DNA of 39,092 nt from RGIG529 sp963929765 (GTDB taxonomy: Bacteria > Bacillota > Clostridia > Oscillospirales > Oscillospiraceae): the NCBI GenBank assembly GCA_963929765.1, contig CAWVKD010000034.1:1-39092 (forward strand). Reading direction: 5' to 3'. Of this stretch, positions 14,958 through 22,680 are shown in pieces; positions within the stretch are counted from its first letter, which is position 1; each line of letters opens with the position of its first letter. The position numbers and the translations under genes were made by a program. The notes beneath the pieces were generated by a model. That model searched no databases. It saw only the letters and a list, made by a program, of their open reading frames with translations, and was not told the origin of the DNA.

Positions 14958-15254
14958 ATGCTGTATGAAACCATCAAAAAGTTGTGTGAAAGAGATAAAA
15001 TACGGATTACACAGCTAGAACGAGCCTGCGGATTTGCAAATGCAACCGTTCGAAAGTGGGAAAACAGCTCTCCAAGCGTAGAAAAATTGAAAAAAGTAGC
15101 AGATTATTTTCACGTTTCTGTTGACTACCTTCTTGGAAGCGATACATATCCATTGTCTGAAGAAGCGTTGAAATTTGCAGAGCAATTTGACACACTACCC
15201 GAGCATAAAAAGATGTTGTTGTTGGCTTGTTTATACTATTTGGCCAAAACATAA
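14958..15254 (+). CDS. XRE-family transcriptional regulator
   Basis: Small regulator of 98 aa consisting of an HTH_3 domain (about 1-62, with ACGFANATVRKWENSSPSVEKL and YFHVSVDYLLGSD) and a short helical tail. Its HTH is clearly related to that of the divergent XRE protein (CGFANATVRKWE against LGFGNGTIVKWD), which suggests an old duplication and overlapping operator specificity. ATG 14958 has AAGGGAAG about 8 bases upstream; a GTG at 14949 in frame lies inside that site. A second XRE gene follows about 90 bp downstream. Confidence 0.82.
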   Translation: MLYETIKKLCERDKIRITQLERACGFANATVRKWENSSPSVEKLKKVADYFHVSVDYLLGSDTYPLSEEALKFAEQFDTLPEHKKMLLLACLYYLAKT

Positions 15255-15347
15255 AAGAGATGAAAAAAGACTTCTTCCTATCCAGGTTGGGGAGTGGAAG
15301 AAAAACATAGATTGCCAAAAGAGTCGAAGAAAGGGAGAGAATGTCAG

Positions 15348-15584
15348 ATGTTTAAAAAGAAACTAAAGTTGAGAGCGTTGCGGGTTAATGCAGGATTGAC
15401 AAGAGAAGAAGCGGCCATTGCTCTTTCTGTGTCATGTCAAACGTTGTCGAACTATGAAAATGGCATTACCTATCCAGATGTCCCGGCGATTGAACGGATC
15501 AAAAAACTGTATGGTGTCAGTTATGAAGACATTGAATGGAGAATGTTTGATGAAGAAGATACCTGCCCTATGGCGATCTGGTAA
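15348..15584 (+). CDS. XRE-family transcriptional regulator
   Basis: Regulator of 78 aa. The HTH_3 domain fills most of it: LRALRVNAGLTREEAAIALSV, then CQTLSNYENGITYPDV. A short acidic C-terminus follows. ATG 15348 is chosen because AAGGGAGAG lies about 10 bases upstream and the HTH starts directly after; a GTG at 15294 would add 18 residues without homology. It is less similar to the two neighbouring XRE proteins and resembles regulators of mobile elements. Confidence 0.78.
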   Translation: MFKKKLKLRALRVNAGLTREEAAIALSVSCQTLSNYENGITYPDVPAIERIKKLYGVSYEDIEWRMFDEEDTCPMAIW

Positions 15585-15780
15585 AAGACTAAGAAGAATC
15601 CATAGAGAGATCCTTTTTTGAAGTAAGAAGATGGTGCCTTCATACATGGAAGGTACCACTCAGGACAGAGAGCTATATCATGTTATATATCAATGGAGTG
15701 ATCCATACCTTTTTGTACTTAGCCAAGAGATTTTATAAATCTTGAATGTGGTCTTACCATATGAGAAAAAGGCTTTCGTT

Positions 15781-15822
15781 AAAAAAACAACAGCAGTTGC
15801 ACTTTTTGCAACTGCTGTTGTT
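15781..15822 (-). terminator. terminator after the tRNA-Ser pair
   Basis: On the minus strand a 16-bp perfect stem (AACAACAGCAGTTGCA and its complement, 15822-15786) with a 5-base loop is followed by T residues to 15781. It begins directly after the CCA of the tRNA. Confidence 0.85.
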
Positions 15823-15913
15823 TGGCGGAGAAGGAGGGATTTGAACCCTCGCACGCTTTAACACGCCTACTCCCTTAGCAGGGGAGCCCCTTCGGCCACT
15901 TGGGTACTTCTCC
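15823..15913 (-). tRNA. tRNA-Ser (anticodon GCT)
   Basis: The cloverleaf folds with acceptor GGAGAAG/CTTCTCC, anticodon stem CTCCC/GGGAG with loop CTGCTAA (anticodon at 15877-15879), a long variable arm typical of serine tRNAs, the T-arm GAGGGTTCAAATCCCTC and an encoded CCA (15823-15825). It reads AGC/AGU codons. It shares a transcript with the tRNA-Ser upstream. Confidence 0.95.
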
Positions 15914-15966
15914 AAGCCGAATGATATGGCAATACAAGTTCCTATCTCAACAAAAGTGGAATTTTA

Positions 15967-16053
15967 TGGCGGAGAGAGAGGGATTCGAACCCCCGGCCCT
16001 TTCGGGTCACTGGTTTTCAAGACCAGCTCCATAAACCACTCGGACATCTCTCC
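15967..16053 (-). tRNA. tRNA-Ser (anticodon TGA)
   Basis: Acceptor GGAGAGA/TCTCTCC, anticodon stem CTGGT/ACCAG with loop CTTGAAA (anticodon at 16017-16019), a variable arm GACCCGAAAGGGCC, the T-arm GGGGGTTCGAATCCCTC and an encoded CCA (15967-15969). It reads UCN codons. It is first in the two-gene serine tRNA unit. Confidence 0.95.
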
Positions 16054-16090
16054 GTTTCGGAGAATGGACTGAGCCAACAGATACTTTAAT

Positions 16091-16119
16091 ACCATACCAC
16101 AGAACATCCCGTTTGTCAA
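16091..16119 (-). promoter_or_regulatory. promoter of the tRNA-Ser pair
   Basis: On the minus strand TTGACA (16119-16114), a 17-bp spacer and TATGGT (16096-16091) lie about 40 bp upstream of the first tRNA. Confidence 0.7.
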
Positions 16120-16300
16120 CGGAGAAATGAAAGAAATACCCCAAATATTTGAGGTGTAGGGATCCTGCTTTTGAGGACTCGCTATGAGACAAATAGAAGA
16201 ATTTATGGTATACTGAAATTGCCTAGAATTGCTTTCAATATGGATGTTAGACAGATGTTAGGTTCTAGAAAGAGCGGTTTTGTGATTTGTCTTATTATTG

Positions 16301-16522
16301 TCACTGGGAAGAGTCCAGAGAAAAATCTTCTGGAGAAAATGTAGATTTGGGAGCCGATGTGGGAGGAGGCGGTGTGCGGAGAAGCGGGTCGTAGCGGAAG
16401 GATCGACAATGATAGGAGGAAGAGACAATGCCTCGTTTCATACACATTACTTGATCACCTTCCTGTTTGGTGCCTTTTGCACAATAAGCACAGCGAGGCT
16501 CGATTTCTTTGCGAAAGAGCAT
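16301..16522 (-). CDS. small conserved four-cysteine protein
   Basis: Protein of 73 aa that I recognise only as a pattern recurring in Clostridia: KEIEPRCAYC, a second cysteine pair (Cys27 and Cys39) around MKRGIV, then CRSFRYDPL and a proline-rich stretch. Cys11, Cys14, Cys27 and Cys39 would suit a zinc site. A good AGAAGGAAA site precedes the ATG. It lies 47 bp downstream of ylbJ on the same strand, so the two may be co-transcribed. Function unknown. Confidence 0.75.
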   Translation of the reverse strand: MLFRKEIEPRCAYCAKGTKQEGDQVMCMKRGIVSSSYHCRSFRYDPLLRTPPPPTSAPKSTFSPEDFSLDSSQ

Positions 16523-16569
16523 ATGATTTCCTTCTTTCTGAACTAGGAGACAATATCCTTTTTCTATTA

Positions 16570-17751
16570 TTATATAATACGGCGTTTTGTTTTTCTACCG
16601 TTTTTTTGCGCAGCACGGGCCGAAATCAGAAAAAAGAAAAGCCAAGCTGCCCAAGCAGTGATAAGAGAGATCGTAAGGGCGGTGCCAAAAGGGATCTTGA
16701 CCATATCATCCACTTGTTCTACCAAATAAGCGCCCACTGGTGCATCTAGAGCAAAAAGACCAGCAAACAGACGGACCAAAATCGCTGAAAAGATGCCATG
16801 CAACAATTTTCCCACAACATAGGTTCCTACCGAAAGACCACTGTTTCCAATGAAAGAAAGCGCTTGGCAATGGACCGATACACCTGCCCAGCCAAGCATA
16901 AAAGCCGCCATGGAAAGCCGACCGGTCAGCGCGCCGCCTGTCAACGTCCAAACACCAGAGGTCATTTCAATCAGACCGGTGAGCAAATGTTCCACATCTG
17001 TCTGGGTGCAACCGAGAGGAGACAACAAATGTCCCAGTACCTGAGCAATTCCCGGCAAAATACCAGAAAGAAAAAGTAAACGGATTAAGACAGTAAAGAA
17101 AAGGACGAAAGCACAGATGTTCAAGGTGCTGGAAAAAGCAGATTTGACTGCGTTGGTAAATGTTGTGGAAAAGCGTGGCGTATCAAAATGAGTTGTAGGC
17201 AATTGCGTTTCTGTCCCGCCTTTTCCAGCTTTATAAAATCGGAACAAAAAGCCCACACAGAGAGAAGCAATGGTATGAGCCAGGTAAAGGAAAATACCAA
17301 TGCGACTGCTGGAAAATACGCCAGCACCAACAACGCCGAGAATAAATGCGGGACCTGAGTTATTGCAGAACGCCAGCATACGTTCTGCTTCTACCCGAGA
17401 GCAAAGTTTTTTCTCATATAAAGCAATGGCTGTCCGAGCTCCAACAGGGTATCCACCGATGAAGCCAAGGGCTAGTGCGGAAGCACAGGCGCCGTTGACC
17501 CGGAACAATGGTTGCATGATCCATTGCAGAGCGCGGCCAAAATAATTGGATAATCCCAGATCCACCAAGAGAGTTGACAGAACAAAAAAAGGAAACAGAG
17601 ATGGAATGATCACATTGGTGCAAAGGGTAACGCCGCTTCTTGCCGCTTCCATAGATTCTTCTGGAAAACATAAAAGGCCAACAACAGTGCCGATCAATGC
17701 AGCACCGATCAGAAAATCGCGCAAAACATGGTTGGATAATATTCGGGACAC
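16570..17751 (-). CDS. ylbJ: sporulation integral membrane protein YlbJ
   Basis: Membrane protein of 393 aa with about eight to ten hydrophobic segments and two nucleoside-recognition (Gate) domains. Diagnostic stretches are TNVIIPSLFPFFVLSTLL, GFIGGYPVGARTA and FCNNSGPAFILGVVGAG. In Bacillus, ylbJ is under sigma-E control in the mother cell and is needed for heat-resistant spores. The GTG start has GGGAGAGG in front. Its presence is the clearest sign of endospore formation in the window. It is divergent from the dcw cluster. Confidence 0.9.
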   Translation of the reverse strand: MSRILSNHVLRDFLIGAALIGTVVGLLCFPEESMEAARSGVTLCTNVIIPSLFPFFVLSTLLVDLGLSNYFGRALQWIMQPLFRVNGACASALALGFIGGYPVGARTAIALYEKKLCSRVEAERMLAFCNNSGPAFILGVVGAGVFSSSRIGIFLYLAHTIASLCVGFLFRFYKAGKGGTETQLPTTHFDTPRFSTTFTNAVKSAFSSTLNICAFVLFFTVLIRLLFLSGILPGIAQVLGHLLSPLGCTQTDVEHLLTGLIEMTSGVWTLTGGALTGRLSMAAFMLGWAGVSVHCQALSFIGNSGLSVGTYVVGKLLHGIFSAILVRLFAGLFALDAPVGAYLVEQVDDMVKIPFGTALTISLITAWAAWLFFFLISARAAQKNGRKTKRRII

Positions 17752-17970
17752 AGTATCCTCTCCCTCTGGTGATTAAGTGACAATGGGTTTCTCACAAATG
17801 AGGATGCAGAGAAATCTATATGCAGGCAAAAATAAAAGTTGCATGTCCACTTCTACAAAGGATTTCCCAATGATTTCAAGAAAAAAGAAAAATTTGGATT
17901 TCAATGTCAATTCAAACAGGAAACAATAGAAAGAAGTCTGATTTTTCGGTAAAAAATTGTGTCAATTCTA

Positions 17971-17999
17971 TTGCAATTTGTTACGAGAATCGATATACT
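17971..17999 (+). promoter_or_regulatory. promoter of the mraZ/dcw cluster
   Basis: TTGCAA (17971-17976), a 17-bp spacer and TATACT (17994-17999). The start point would be about 18006, directly before the G-rich repeats at 18021-18060. The rest of the 17752-18073 gap shows nothing else I can assign. Confidence 0.7.
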
Positions 18000-18020
18000 A
18001 AATAAGTATCCACGATGTGG

Positions 18021-18060
18021 TGGGGGAAAAGGGAGCGAAATGGGGCAAAGTGAGGCAGAA
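18021..18060 (+). promoter_or_regulatory. tandem 10-bp repeats, probable MraZ operator
   Basis: Four consecutive 10-mers are in register: TGGGGGAAAA, GGGAGCGAAA, TGGGGCAAAG and TGAGGCAGAA. MraZ in E. coli and Mycoplasma binds short G-rich repeats spaced by one helical turn between its promoter and start. The position and the 10-bp period here fit that mode, with a G-rich box and a purine run on the same helix face. Confidence 0.65.
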
Positions 18061-18073
18061 CGGTGGTGTGCAT

Positions 18074-18490
18074 ATGGCTTTGACCGGCTCTTATCAACAT
18101 ACCATTGACACAAAAGGCCGCCTGTTCATTCCCGCAAAGTTACGGGAAGAATTGGGGGATGTATTTTACCTTGCTATGGGACTGGATGGCTGTCTGGCCA
18201 TCTACCCGGAAACGAGTTGGGCAGGTTTTATGGAGAAACTGGAACATTTGCCAACGGCCCAGACCCGCTCCATGCGCACTTTTTTTGCCAATACCGTTAA
18301 ATGTGAGTTAGACAGTCAGGGCAGAATCCTAATTCCGCAAAAGCTGCGGGCCTATGCCAAACTGGAAAAAGAAGTAACGATCAACGGTGCCCAGAACAAA
18401 GTGGAGATTTGGAATACGGAGACTTGGAATGATATGGAGGATCTGTCTGCAGAAAACCTCTTATCTGTGATGGAAACGTTGGGATTGTAA
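18074..18490 (+). CDS. mraZ: transcriptional regulator MraZ
   Basis: DNA-binding protein of 138 aa with two AbrB-like MraZ repeats, each with a DSQGR/DTKGR loop: TIDTKGRLFIPAKLRE in the first and DSQGRILIPQKLR in the second. It forms ring oligomers and regulates the dcw cluster. ATG 18074 is used because the canonical MALTGSYQHTID begins there; an upstream in-frame start at 18017 would be within the operator repeats. Its stop abuts rsmH. Confidence 0.93.
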   Translation: MALTGSYQHTIDTKGRLFIPAKLREELGDVFYLAMGLDGCLAIYPETSWAGFMEKLEHLPTAQTRSMRTFFANTVKCELDSQGRILIPQKLRAYAKLEKEVTINGAQNKVEIWNTETWNDMEDLSAENLLSVMETLGL

Positions 18491-19429
18491 ATGGAGGAAT
18501 CTTTGACTCACCAACCGGTGCTTTTAGAAGAATGTATAGAGGCTTTGCATATTCAAAAAGATGGAATTTACGTAGACGGCACATTGGGACGTGGCGGTCA
18601 TTCCGAAGAAATTGCAAAGCGATTAGACAAAGGTCGGTTGATTTGTATTGATCGAGATCAGGCAGCCATTGAGGCAGGACGGCGCCGTTTGGCACCATAT
18701 GAAAAAATAGTAAGTTTTGTCCATGGAAACTTTCAAGATGTGGACCACATATTAGATGCACTTTCGATTGGACAAGTAGATGGTATGCTTTTTGATTTGG
18801 GTGTATCTTCTCCTCAACTAGATGAAGCTGCACGAGGCTTCTCCTACATGGCGGATGCACCGCTAGACATGCGGATGGATCAAAGCCAGACGTTAACAGC
18901 CTGGGATGTGGTGAATGGCTGGTCAAAAGAAGAACTCAAGCGTATTTTATATACCTATGGAGAAGAGCGATATGCGCCGCAAATTGCAGGAGCAATTGTA
19001 AAAAGCCGGGAAAATCAACCCATTCAAACGACGGGAGAGCTTGTAGAAATCATCAAACACGCTATGCCACCTGCCGCTCTGCGAGAGAAGCAGCATCCGG
19101 CAAAACGGAGTTTTCAGGCTATCCGTATTGCTGTCAATGATGAATTAACGGCAGTGGAGCAAATGCTTCCCGCCGCTGTGACGCGTTTGAACCCTGGTGG
19201 GCGGATTGCTGTCATTTCCTTTCATTCTTTAGAAGACAGGATAGTAAAGAATGTATATCAACAGCTGGCCAAAGGATGTACTTGCCCGCCAGACTTTCCA
19301 GTTTGTGTCTGTGGAAAAAAACCCATTTTGAAAATTATAACCCGAAAACCCATTTTACCCAGCAAACAGGAAGAAAAAGAAAATCCTCGGGCGCGTAGTG
19401 CAAAGTTGCGCGTTGGAATACGTATTTGA
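18491..19429 (+). CDS. rsmH: 16S rRNA (cytosine(1402)-N(4))-methyltransferase
   Basis: SAM-dependent enzyme of 312 aa that methylates C1402 of 16S rRNA in the decoding centre. Family marks are HQPVLLEECIEAL, the SAM loop VDGTLGRGGHSEEI, FDLGVSSPQLDEAARGFSY and AVISFHSLEDRIVK. A Cys-rich insert (CTCPPDFPVCVCG) before the C-terminus is common in this family. The ATG directly follows the mraZ stop, so translation is coupled. Confidence 0.95.
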   Translation: MEESLTHQPVLLEECIEALHIQKDGIYVDGTLGRGGHSEEIAKRLDKGRLICIDRDQAAIEAGRRRLAPYEKIVSFVHGNFQDVDHILDALSIGQVDGMLFDLGVSSPQLDEAARGFSYMADAPLDMRMDQSQTLTAWDVVNGWSKEELKRILYTYGEERYAPQIAGAIVKSRENQPIQTTGELVEIIKHAMPPAALREKQHPAKRSFQAIRIAVNDELTAVEQMLPAAVTRLNPGGRIAVISFHSLEDRIVKNVYQQLAKGCTCPPDFPVCVCGKKPILKIITRKPILPSKQEEKENPRARSAKLRVGIRI

Positions 19430-19509
19430 ATAATAATGATGATAAATAGCAAGGGAAGAACAGAATTTGACCGTCACTGTCAAATTCATCCATACAAAGG
19501 AGGACGTAC

Positions 19510-20055
19510 ATGGCGGCGACAAGGACAACAAGGGATCTATATAACGGCAATGCAGCGTATGACTTATCCTATGTTGGTGGAGTAGGAGGGGGTGAACGTG
19601 TAGGCCAGCCGGATCCATTGGCTCGCCCACGCACACGGACCAAATCAAAATCCCGCTCTCGTACTCATACAAAGCTGCGGGTACGGAAACAACAAAGAGT
19701 GTCGCCTATGGCAGTAGCAGGTTTTTTAGCAGTAGCAGCCCTTGCCATTGTAGTGTTGTTCAGCTATGCCAATCTGATGGCTGTTTCTGATCGAGTTGTT
19801 CATTTACAAAACGATTTAGATGAATTAGAAGAGCAAGAAGAAATTTTAAAGGCAAAATATGAACGCACCTTTGATTTGAATGCCATCGAAGAAGAATTCA
19901 CTGCCCTTGGCGCCATGGCAAAGCCGCGAGCAGACCAAGTGGTCTACATAGACATGTCTGAACCTGATAATGCCCAAGTCATCCAAGATGAGGGGCAGTC
20001 GGCGTCTGACAGCGTTAAAAACTTTTTCACAATGGCAGTGGAATATTTCAAGTGA
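19510..20055 (+). CDS. ftsL: FtsL-like cell division protein
   Basis: Bitopic membrane protein of 181 aa. A basic, low-complexity cytoplasmic tail (about 40-65, rich in Arg, Lys, Thr and Ser) precedes one membrane segment (about 67-88) and an acidic coiled coil (about 90-125, DLDELEEQEEILKAKYE). This layout and the position between rsmH and the transpeptidase gene identify FtsL, which bridges FtsQ, FtsB and the FtsW-FtsI synthase. FtsL sequences diverge, so the call rests on topology and context. AAAGGAGG precedes the ATG. Confidence 0.82.
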   Translation: MAATRTTRDLYNGNAAYDLSYVGGVGGGERVGQPDPLARPRTRTKSKSRSRTHTKLRVRKQQRVSPMAVAGFLAVAALAIVVLFSYANLMAVSDRVVHLQNDLDELEEQEEILKAKYERTFDLNAIEEEFTALGAMAKPRADQVVYIDMSEPDNAQVIQDEGQSASDSVKNFFTMAVEYFK

Positions 20056-20206
20056 TCATAGATTATATATATGACACAGGGCCCGGCAAGATTGACAGCC
20101 ACAAAGAAAATGGTTTGTATCTTACAAAAAGGGTGTTTTAAAAATTGGGGGATTACATGTGTTACAGAGGAGCTGTTCTCATCTGGAGGCAATGTAGTTG
20201 CCTGTC

Positions 20207-20250
20207 ATGCAAAGGGGAGTAAGAATCTGTATTCTTACTCCTGCATTTTT
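20207..20250 (+). terminator. terminator-like hairpin inside the dcw cluster
   Basis: GGAGTAAGAAT (20216-20226) and its perfect complement (20231-20241) form the stem, which ATGCA/TGCAT can extend around an internal loop. It is followed by TGCATTTTT and sits between ftsL and the transpeptidase gene. It would reduce or split expression of the downstream genes. GAGCTGTTCTC occurs on both sides of it (20170-20180 and 20318-20328). The rest of the 20056-20359 gap shows nothing I can assign. Confidence 0.65.
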
Positions 20251-20359
20251 AATAAAGACAAATTTTAGACAAAAAAGGGTCAAATTCATCAAATTCGAAT
20301 CCCCTCGATCTGGTTGAGAGCTGTTCTCTAGCCGGATGAGGATAGAGAAAGGCGAAAAA

Positions 20360-22627
20360 ATGGCAGGTGAAAATAGAAAGAAAAAAATGACAGCAGACCA
20401 GCGGGCCAACCGGACCATTTTGCGTCGCACATTATTCCTGATGGGCTTTTTTGGTGTTTTTGCTTTCGTGTTGCTTTTGGGAAAGCTTTTCAGCATTCAA
20501 ATTCTAGCCCATGACGAATATGAAGAGAAAGCGGTTGATCAACAAACCCGCTCAGCTACCGTCTCTGCGTCCAGAGGAGTTATTTACGATTCCAAAAACA
20601 ACGCGTTGGCCATCAGCGCCACGGTACAAAATGTCATTTTGTCACCCAAAGACATTGTAGAAAAGGAAATGGATCAAAATGTGATTGCCGATGGTCTTGC
20701 TGAAATTCTGGATATGGACCGGGAAAGCATTTTGGAGAAAATGGAGAATACCAACTCTCAATATGTGGTTGTCAAACGGAAAATCGAGCAAGAGACAGAA
20801 GAAGAGGTGCGTACTTTTATCAAAGAAAATGATCTGGCCAATGGCGTATACCTGACACCAGACACCCGTAGATATTATCCTGGAGGCACCCTAGCTTCCC
20901 ATGTAGTTGGTTTTGTGGGTACGGATAATACGGGATTGGATGGAATCGAAAAATTATATAATAGTTTCTTGCAAGGAGAAGACGGCCGGGTTGTTACTGC
21001 TAAGACAGGCAAAGGAACAGAAATGTTATATCAGTATGGCGATTATTATGACGCTGTCGATGGGCAAAACATTACATTAACCTTAGATAGCACGATACAA
21101 TATTATCTGGATAAACGTCTGGAAGAGGCCATCGAAAAGTATCATGTAAAAAATGGGGCGTTTGGCATTGTAATGAATCCCAAAACAGGTGCTATTTACG
21201 CCATGTCCAGTATGCCGAATTATGATTTAAATGAACCAAGCACCATTTATGATGAAACTCTGGCTTCTGAACTATCTGAATTGGAAGGCGATGCCTATAC
21301 GGAGAAGTTATCAGAATTGCAAAAAAAACAGTGGAGAAACCGTAGTGTAAGTGACGCGTATGAACCGGGTTCTGTTTTTAAAACACTTACTCTATCGATG
21401 GCGTTGGAAGAGGGCCTTGTATCAGAAAATGATACATTTTTCTGTGGAGGGTCCGCTACTGTACAAGGGTGGGGAAAACCCATTTATTGCCACAATCACA
21501 GTGGCCATGGTACTCAAACTTTGGCAGAAGCGGTACAAAATTCCTGTAACCCTGCGTTTATCAATATCGGATTGCGCATCGGAACGGATACATTTTATGA
21601 TTATATGGAAGCCTACGGTCTTCTGGAAAAGACAAATGTGGATGTACTGGGCGAAGGCAATAGCGTGATTTGGAGCAGGGAAGATTTCAATCAAAATGTT
21701 GTTTCTTTGGCAGTAGCGTCCTTTGGCCAGACATTGAAAGTAACACCGATACAATTGATTACAGCATGCGCAGCGGCATGCAATGGTGGCTATTTGATGG
21801 AGCCTTACATTGTAGATAAGGTAACAGCTCAAGATGGAACCGTGATTGCGTCCCATACACCTACTGTAGTGCGTCAGGTGATCAGCGAAGAGACCTCAGC
21901 AAAAGTCCGCGAAATTTTGGAGAGCGTTGTCAGTGTTGGAACCGGTAAAAACGCATACGTTGCAGGCTGGCGTATCGGAGGAAAAACCGGCACATCCGAA
22001 AAAAGAGATGAGACAACTGGGGATTTGATTGTTTCCTTTATGGGATTTGCACCGGCCAATGACCCGGAAGTCATTGTTTTAATTGGATTGGACACACCAA
22101 GCTCCAGTTCTGGTTATTATGTAAGCGGGGGCACTATGGCAGCACCTGTAGCAGGTTCCCTGTTGGATGATATTATGCAGTATCTGGATGTAGAGCCCCA
22201 ATATACAGAAGATGAAGTAAAGACAATCGATACATCTGTGCCAAACCTGGTTCAGTTAACACTGGGAGAGGCAAAAGTTGTGTTAGAAGAAAAGGGCTTC
22301 CAATACCGTACAGTTGGCGATGGAGATACCGTTACAGATCAAATCCCGGCTTATGGCGCTGTAGTGCCCAGTGGTGTGGAGGTTGTTCTCTACATGGGAG
22401 AAGAAAAGCCGACAGATCAGGTCAGCGTGCCAAAAGTAACAGGGATGAGTGCAGAAAGAGCCAATACTGTGCTTACCAATGAAGGCCTTTATATGAAAGC
22501 AATTGGCGTAAGTGGTAGTTCCTCGAGTGCAACAGTTGCTACGAAACAGTCGATCCCAGAAGGGACAAAAGTGGATCGTGGTACAGTGGTAGAAGTGCAA
22601 TTTGGCGATACCAGCATTCGGGATTGA
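20360..22627 (+). CDS. class B penicillin-binding protein, SpoVD/FtsI type, with two PASTA domains
   Basis: Septal peptidoglycan transpeptidase of 756 aa. One N-terminal membrane anchor (about 18-42) is followed by the PBP dimerisation domain. The transpeptidase domain has active-site EPGSVFK (Ser338, Lys341), SCN (395-397) and KTG (542-544). Two C-terminal PASTA domains begin at about VPNLVQLTLGEAK and VPKVTGMSAERAN. The ATG at 20360 has AAAGGCG upstream; an ATG at 20336 would add eight residues. In this cluster position it could serve vegetative division (FtsI/Pbp2B) or spore cortex synthesis (SpoVD); many Clostridia have one or both, so no symbol is given. Confidence 0.92.
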   Translation: MAGENRKKKMTADQRANRTILRRTLFLMGFFGVFAFVLLLGKLFSIQILAHDEYEEKAVDQQTRSATVSASRGVIYDSKNNALAISATVQNVILSPKDIVEKEMDQNVIADGLAEILDMDRESILEKMENTNSQYVVVKRKIEQETEEEVRTFIKENDLANGVYLTPDTRRYYPGGTLASHVVGFVGTDNTGLDGIEKLYNSFLQGEDGRVVTAKTGKGTEMLYQYGDYYDAVDGQNITLTLDSTIQYYLDKRLEEAIEKYHVKNGAFGIVMNPKTGAIYAMSSMPNYDLNEPSTIYDETLASELSELEGDAYTEKLSELQKKQWRNRSVSDAYEPGSVFKTLTLSMALEEGLVSENDTFFCGGSATVQGWGKPIYCHNHSGHGTQTLAEAVQNSCNPAFINIGLRIGTDTFYDYMEAYGLLEKTNVDVLGEGNSVIWSREDFNQNVVSLAVASFGQTLKVTPIQLITACAAACNGGYLMEPYIVDKVTAQDGTVIASHTPTVVRQVISEETSAKVREILESVVSVGTGKNAYVAGWRIGGKTGTSEKRDETTGDLIVSFMGFAPANDPEVIVLIGLDTPSSSSGYYVSGGTMAAPVAGSLLDDIMQYLDVEPQYTEDEVKTIDTSVPNLVQLTLGEAKVVLEEKGFQYRTVGDGDTVTDQIPAYGAVVPSGVEVVLYMGEEKPTDQVSVPKVTGMSAERANTVLTNEGLYMKAIGVSGSSSSATVATKQSIPEGTKVDRGTVVEVQFGDTSIRD

Positions 22628-22680
22628 GTTGAACGGCAGAAGTGCCGTATGTCCGACGTGATCTGGCAGGAGGTATGGGT

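Noticed and set aside
13523..15584. Complete prophage or integrative element
   Set aside because: Regulator and peptidase genes are present, but no integrase, excisionase, structural gene or flanking direct repeat is visible.
15632..15658. Hairpin TGGTGCCTTC/GAAGGTACCA as a terminator for the last XRE gene
   Set aside because: The stem is good but no T-run follows on either strand, so I could not support a terminator.
20071..20268. 65-codon frame between ftsL and the transpeptidase gene
   Set aside because: It covers the terminator-like hairpin, has no ribosome binding site and no similarity I recognise.
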